NCBI RefSeq assembly: GCF_000308775.1 | Contig: NZ_BAGJ01000098.1 | Location: forward strand, 1 to 37,054 | Reading direction: 5' to 3' | Source of the DNA: Nocardia testacea NBRC 100365 | GTDB taxonomy: Bacteria > Actinomycetota > Actinomycetes > Mycobacteriales > Mycobacteriaceae | DNA: 37,054 nucleotides | Shown: positions 33,610 through 37,054 of the stretch, piece after piece | Position numbering within the stretch: the stretch's first letter is position 1 | How the letters are laid out: each line of letters opens with the position of its first letter | Position numbers and translations under genes: made by a program | Notes under the pieces: generated by a model | Told to the model about the DNA's origin: nothing | The model's database searches: none | What the model saw: the letters and a program-made list of their open reading frames with translations, nothing else

Positions 33610-33745
33610 CTTCGGTCTTCAGCCCAGGGCCACCAGGGCGCGACCGTGAGCCCCAGCAGACCCAACAGCAGCGGTCCGGCGTGCGCTGCCTCACTCTTCG
33701 GGTGGGGTGGCCGGATCTATGGCATGCTCGATGGTGAGCACGGGT

Positions 33746-33773
33746 TGTTGCAGTGATCGCTCGGCTCGCAACA
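33746..33773 (+). promoter_or_regulatory. 5' UTR hairpin next to the csp ribosome site
   Basis: TGTTGC (33746-33751) pairs with GCAACA (33768-33773) and directly abuts the AGGAAG of the cold-shock gene. Cold-shock mRNAs often have structured leaders; a regulatory role here is only suggested. Confidence 0.35.
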
Positions 33774-33790
33774 GGAAGTAAAGAAACAGT

Positions 33791-33994
33791 ATGTCGCAAG
33801 GCAGTGTGAAGTGGTTCAACGGCGAAAAGGGCTTCGGGTTCATCGCGCAAGACGGTGGCGGCCCTGATGTTTTCGTCCACTACTCCGCGATTTCCGGCTC
33901 CGGCTTCAAATCCCTCGACGAGGGGCAGCGTGTCGAGTTCGAGATCGAGCAGGGCCAGAAAGGTCCGCAGGCTCAGAGCGTCCGCGCCATCTAA
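33791..33994 (+). CDS. Cold-shock domain protein
   Basis: 67-residue OB-fold RNA/DNA chaperone of the CspA family. RNP1 reads KGFGFI (13-18) and RNP2 reads VFVHYS (27-32), with the usual SVKWFN opening. The ATG at 33791 has AGGAAG about 12 nt upstream. A strong intrinsic terminator follows. In actinobacteria such proteins bind single-stranded RNA and assist translation, not only after cold shock. Monocistronic. Confidence 0.97.
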   Translation: MSQGSVKWFNGEKGFGFIAQDGGGPDVFVHYSAISGSGFKSLDEGQRVEFEIEQGQKGPQAQSVRAI

Positions 33995-34009
33995 GAGCTG
34001 ACCAACACA

Positions 34010-34043
34010 GAAACCCGCGCCACGGCGCGGGTTTCTTGCTTTT
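34010..34043 (+). terminator. Intrinsic terminator of the cold-shock gene
   Basis: Stem GAAACCCGCG / CGCGGGTTTC with a 6-nt apex, followed by TTGCTTTT. It is the clearest stem plus T-rich tail in the window. Confidence 0.9.
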
Positions 34044-34062
34044 CCGGGGGGCGGCGCCTGCC

Positions 34063-34947
34063 CTATTCGTCCACGCTGAGCGCCTGGGTGCGGGCACTCA
34101 GCGACCGGCCGAGTTCGCTCACCTCCGCATCCATCTCGGGCAGCCAGGTCCGGGTGGCCGTGCCGACGAATCGCTCGACCAGCGGAGTCTGCAGCACCGG
34201 TTTCAGCCAGCGCAGCGCGCCTGCCCACCCGGGCACATTGATCCGCTCGGCACGCCGCTCGATGCCCCGCTCGAAGGCGGCAGCGCACTCCCGCACCGTG
34301 ACGGTTTTCTGGAACAGGGCCGGCAACGAGGCGAGCGCCCGCGCGGCCGCCGGCAGATCGATGAACGTTTCCCGCACCAGCGCGGTATCGATCCACAACA
34401 TATGGGCCGACCCGACCGCGACGCCGCGGTAGCCGACCTCCGCGCGCACCGCGTTGGCGAACTGCTCTACTCCGGCTTTCGTCGCGGAGTAACCTGCCAG
34501 CCCCGGCATCGCCACGTAGGCGGCGACGGAGGATACGAACAGCACGTAGCCGCCCCGGTCGATGACGGCGGGCAGGGCGGCACGCACGGTATGGAAACAT
34601 CCGACGAGGTTCACGTCGATCACCCGCCGGAAGGCAGCGGGGTCCACCGCCAGGACCGATCCGTAGCTGCCGATACCGGCGTTGGCCACGACGATATCGA
34701 TTCCGCCGAACCTTTCGACTCCGAGCGCGACCGCGGCCTCCATCGCGGCGAGATCGCGCACGTCCGCGGGGACCGCGACGACGTACTCGTCGCCGCCGAG
34801 TTCCCTGGCGAGCTCTTGCAACGGGGGCCGGTCGATATCGGTGAGCACCAGCCGGGCGCCGCGCCCGCGCAGCCGCCGGGCGAGCTCCGCACCGATACCG
34901 CGGGCGCCGCCGGTGATGAGTACGACCTTTCCGGTGAAGGCGGTCAT
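34063..34947 (-). CDS. Short-chain dehydrogenase/reductase
   Basis: 294 residues, NAD(P)-dependent. TGGARGIG at 12-19, NAG near 89-91, S140 in FVSSVAAY and the catalytic pair Y153/K157 (YSATK). The C-terminal 60 residues exceed the minimal fold and hold basic and hydrophobic helices (RINVPGWAGALRWLKPVLQ), as in several mycobacterial SDRs. It ends 20 bp from the csp terminator. Its promoter carries a perfect 12-bp palindrome, and a TetR-like gene lies upstream on the same strand, an arrangement common for TetR-controlled SDRs. Substrate unknown. Confidence 0.9.
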   Translation of the reverse strand: MTAFTGKVVLITGGARGIGAELARRLRGRGARLVLTDIDRPPLQELARELGGDEYVVAVPADVRDLAAMEAAVALGVERFGGIDIVVANAGIGSYGSVLAVDPAAFRRVIDVNLVGCFHTVRAALPAVIDRGGYVLFVSSVAAYVAMPGLAGYSATKAGVEQFANAVRAEVGYRGVAVGSAHMLWIDTALVRETFIDLPAAARALASLPALFQKTVTVRECAAAFERGIERRAERINVPGWAGALRWLKPVLQTPLVERFVGTATRTWLPEMDAEVSELGRSLSARTQALSVDE

Positions 34948-34955
34948 GACGTTGA

Positions 34956-34973
34956 ACGTTAGACCGGCCGGTC
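34956..34973 (-). promoter_or_regulatory. SDR promoter -10 box with adjoining palindrome
   Basis: On the minus strand GACCGGCCGGTC (34962-34973) directly precedes TAACGT (34961-34956), which lies 8 nt before the ATG. The palindrome resembles TetR-family operators in related genomes. Confidence 0.5.
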
Positions 34974-35169
34974 CGGCTCCGGAAGGGTTCGGGCACCGAT
35001 GTCGGCGCCTGTGAGCGTGCTGTTATCCCGACGGCGGAGTCTGCGCGCCCGGCCCCGAATCGTGACCCCACCACCCGGACGCGGGACACGGTACCGAGAC
35101 CCGCACAGGTCGGCGCGGGGGCGCTTCGTGCGACGTTCCCGCGCGGCGCCGGACCCGCCGTGGCATCCG

Positions 35170-35604
35170 CTAACGGCCGGTGGATGAACTTCGGTCCGGG
35201 TGCCGGGTCAGCGACGCCAGGACGACCTCCCGGGCCGCACGCACCGTGGCCGAGTAGTCGGCCGGGTCCCGGCCGAGGCGTTCGGCGCCGGCGCGCATGA
35301 CACCGGACAGCAGCTCCACCACCAGGGACACCTCGCCGAGATCACGGAACTCCCCGCTCGCCACGCCGTCTCGGACGACATTCTCCACTGCCACGACGAT
35401 CGCGTGGAACGGCCCGTCCGGGCCCTTCGGCACCTCGTCGACCACGGGGCCCGAGCCCGGCCGGAACATCAGCTGCATGGCCTGGTCCGTGGACGCCTCC
35501 AGAACCGCCTCGATGATCTCCCCCAGTCGCTCCACGGCCGGATCGCCGGACCGTGCGGCGATCGCGGTCACCCGCATCCGCGGCATCCGGTCATCCTTCC
35601 GCAC
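35170..35604 (-). pseudogene. TetR-family regulator lacking its DNA-binding domain
   Basis: The 144-residue frame matches a TetR C-terminal ligand-binding domain: helices such as AVERLGEIIEAVLEASTDQAMQLMF, PFHAIVVAVENVVRDGVASGEF and SLVVELLSGVMRAGAERLG. A complete TetR regulator would be about 190-210 residues, with an N-terminal helix-turn-helix. I translated about 160 bp upstream: the same frame gives Arg/Gly-rich text with no HTH, and another frame gives only a 23-codon peptide starting at the ATG near 35763 (MTHGPRVASVERLIAHLAAA...). The DNA-binding part therefore appears deleted, not just frameshifted. Either a dying gene or a stand-alone ligand-binding protein. Confidence 0.6.
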
Positions 35605-35769
35605 CAGGTCGTACCGCCGAGTCGGGCACCCGATCGCATAGCGCTGCCCGGGATTCGCGTGACCGTTCCGGCCGTCGGCGCCGGCGTGCCTATCCGATGG
35701 CCGCCGCAGCCAGATGTGCGATGAGGCGTTCCACCGACGCGACCCGGGGCCCGTGCGTCATATCACACG

Positions 35770-35806
35770 CTAATAGTTGGTGCATTAACTATTAGTGGAC
35801 TATATT
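35770..35806 (+). promoter_or_regulatory. MarR-type operator and promoter
   Basis: CTAATAGTT (35770-35778) and AACTATTAG (35787-35795) form a perfect 9-bp inverted repeat with an 8-nt spacer. It overlaps a promoter TTGGTG (35777-35782), 18 bp, TATATT (35801-35806). This A/T-rich site stands out in the window and fits autoregulation by the MarR protein downstream. Confidence 0.72.
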
Positions 35807-35842
35807 CTATTCGTCAGGGGTATCCGATCGCATGGAGGCGCG

Positions 35843-36313
35843 TTGACCGCGGAAATCGACGATCCACTACGGCTGGAGCGGCAAGTGTGTTTCGCGCTGG
35901 CCGTGGCGAACCGCTCGGTGCTCGCCGTGTACCGGCCGCTGCTGGAACCGCTCGGATTGACCCACCCGCAATATCTGGTCATGTTGGCTCTGTGGGGGGA
36001 GGCGCCGATGTCGGTGAAGGCCATCGCCGAGGCGATCCAGCTCGACTCCCCCACACTGTCCCCGCTGCTCAAACGCCTGGAGAGCGCCGGCCTGGTCACC
36101 CGGCGGCGCGACCCCCGCGACGAGCGCACCCTGGTCGTCGACCTCACCGACGCGGGACGCGCGCTACGCCGCGAGGCCGAGCGGATCCCGCCCGCCGTCG
36201 TCGACCGGCTCGGCGTGGAACTCGCCGATCTCGAGGATTTGCGCGAAGTGCTCGGACGGGTCAACGAGGCGGCCCGCCGGGCGGCACTCGCGTACCCGGA
36301 CGACGAATCATGA
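35843..36313 (+). CDS. MarR-family transcriptional regulator
   Basis: 156 residues from a TTG start. Winged helix-turn-helix about 55-105: LTHPQYLVMLALWG, MSVKAIAEAIQLDSPTLSPLLKRLESAGLVTRRRDPRDERTLVV, with the wing carrying DPRDER as in MarR/OhrR proteins. The TTG has GGAGG just upstream and lies after the promoter; the earlier in-frame GTG at 35795 is inside the operator, before the transcription start, so it cannot be used. Its stop overlaps an ATG of the next frame. It has one N-terminal cysteine (RQVCFALA, near residue 13), the position used for peroxide sensing in OhrR-like members, so redox sensing is possible. Confidence 0.9.
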   Translation: MTAEIDDPLRLERQVCFALAVANRSVLAVYRPLLEPLGLTHPQYLVMLALWGEAPMSVKAIAEAIQLDSPTLSPLLKRLESAGLVTRRRDPRDERTLVVDLTDAGRALRREAERIPPAVVDRLGVELADLEDLREVLGRVNEAARRAALAYPDDES

Positions 36314-36372
36314 AGGCCCCTTGCGAACCGCCGCGGCGAACCGCGGCGTCCGGACCGTCGACAGGAGGCCCC

Positions 36373-36750
36373 GTGACAGGCCAGACCCCCACACCGGCTC
36401 AGCGCATCCGCTACCTCTTCGGCGAGACCCTGCCGCCCTCGATGCGGCAGTGGGTCCTGCGTGACCAGACCGGTCCGGGAGCCACCCGCCGGTACCTCCA
36501 GCGCTTCCTGCTACCCCCGATCCCGTTCCTGTGCCTGTTCGCACTGGTCCCGGGACCGTGGTGGATGGGATTCTCGATGGCCACGCTGGTGTTCATCCCA
36601 CTCGCCTTCTTCGCGGTCGCCCTGGTGTACGTGCATCGGCGCCATGTCCTGGTCAAGCACGGTCTCGATCCGGCACTGGCCGACCCGAACCGGCACCGTC
36701 GCGCCGCCGAGGAGCGGGCGAGCTACGAAATGCGCTACCACCGCGGCTGA
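36373..36750 (+). CDS. DUF5313-like small membrane protein
   Basis: 125 residues. An N-terminal motif RIRYLFGETLPPSMRQWVLRDQTGPGATRR is followed by two membrane helices (about 46-60 and 65-88) and a basic tail ending YEMRYHRG. This matches the layout of the actinobacterial DUF5313 family as I remember it. The GTG at 36373 has AGGAGG 4 nt upstream; an ATG at 36310 overlapping the MarR stop (ATGA) would add 21 residues of low-complexity sequence. Probably co-transcribed with the MarR gene. Function unknown. Confidence 0.75.
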   Translation: MTGQTPTPAQRIRYLFGETLPPSMRQWVLRDQTGPGATRRYLQRFLLPPIPFLCLFALVPGPWWMGFSMATLVFIPLAFFAVALVYVHRRHVLVKHGLDPALADPNRHRRAAEERASYEMRYHRG

Positions 36751-37054
36751 TCCACACCGCGCACCGTCCTCGGCGCGAACCGCTGCCGCTCGCCGTCAAC
36801 TCCCCCGGATCGTCGCCCCACCGGCGTCCGCGGAATCGGAATTTCCGGGCTACCGATCCGAGGCGGCGCCCCGGGGCCCGGTGGCCGGCTCCTCGGGTGC
36901 TCTCCCCGTCCGGGCCGCTCGAGCCGACGGCGACCACTGTGGCCGCACAGATACAGGTGATGGCGAACCATTGACGGGCCGACAGCGTCTCGTCCAGAAC
37001 GAGTAGACCGGCCAGCGCCGCGACGACGGGTTCCAGGCTCAGCAGGATTCCCGC
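36653..37054 (-). CDS. EamA/RhtA-type exporter, C-terminal end (partial)
   Basis: The first visible residues (AGILLSLEPVVAALAGLLVLDE, then TLSARQWFAITCICAATVVAVGS) are the last two membrane helices of a drug/metabolite transporter, with the PVVAALAG motif of the second EamA domain. The remaining about 85 residues to the stop at 36653 are Arg/Gly-rich and do not look like a conserved domain; they overlap the convergent DUF5313-like gene by 98 bp. The natural gene may have ended earlier, or this tail may result from a lost stop codon. The N-terminus lies beyond the window. Confidence 0.7.
   Translation of the reverse strand, partial: AGILLSLEPVVAALAGLLVLDETLSARQWFAITCICAATVVAVGSSGPDGESTRGAGHRAPGRRLGSVARKFRFRGRRWGDDPGELTASGSGSRRGRCAVWISRGGSAFRSSPAPRRRDGAGSGRPVPDRDRA

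Overview
The window is GC-rich DNA with strong G/C bias at third codon positions, many GTG starts and many leaderless-looking promoters (a TAnnnT -10 box 6-8 nt before the start codon). The metH gene divergent from a PAC2-family gene matches the Mycobacterium tuberculosis Rv2124c/Rv2125 arrangement as I remember it. With the DUF5313-like protein and the XRE/TPR regulator, this points to Mycobacteriales, most likely Nocardia or a close relative. That assignment is inference from gene content.

Layout. 1-5850: core region with a truncated Ser/Thr kinase, cobalamin-dependent methionine synthase (metH) and a divergent PAC2-family protein. 5881-8523: a small protein resembling a serine-recombinase catalytic domain without its catalytic serine, a divergent XRE/TPR regulator, and a secreted VanY-like peptidase. 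8606-21665: an accessory catabolic block. A minus-strand operon (bicupin, alpha/beta hydrolase, histidinol-dehydrogenase-like enzyme, SDR, HpcH/HpaI aldolase) is divergent from a LacI-type regulator. A plus-strand CUT1 sugar-type ABC importer operon follows, with an embedded double NTF2/SnoaL-like protein, and then a second paralogous NTF2-like gene. Four copies of one palindrome (consensus near TGnATACGTATnnn) lie upstream of these units, two of them inside recognisable promoters, so the block looks like one LacI-controlled regulon for uptake and breakdown of an unidentified small molecule. 21659-25540: LysR regulator, divergent amidase, DUF1269 protein and a small membrane protein. 25774-31980: a GAF/PucR-type regulator, three tightly packed palindromes, then degradative HMG-CoA reductase, HMG-CoA lyase and a two-gene membrane transporter distantly like TctA; together these read as a mevalonate uptake and catabolism operon. 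32206-37054: a second histidinol-dehydrogenase-like gene with its own promoter and operator-like palindrome, a cold-shock protein with a textbook terminator, an SDR, a TetR relic lacking its DNA-binding domain, a MarR regulator with a clear operator, a DUF5313-like membrane protein and the end of an EamA-type exporter.

No tRNA, rRNA, insertion sequence or true CRISPR array was seen. The best candidates for undescribed biology are the LacI regulon with its paired NTF2-like proteins, and the mevalonate operon with its unusual transporter and operator cluster.
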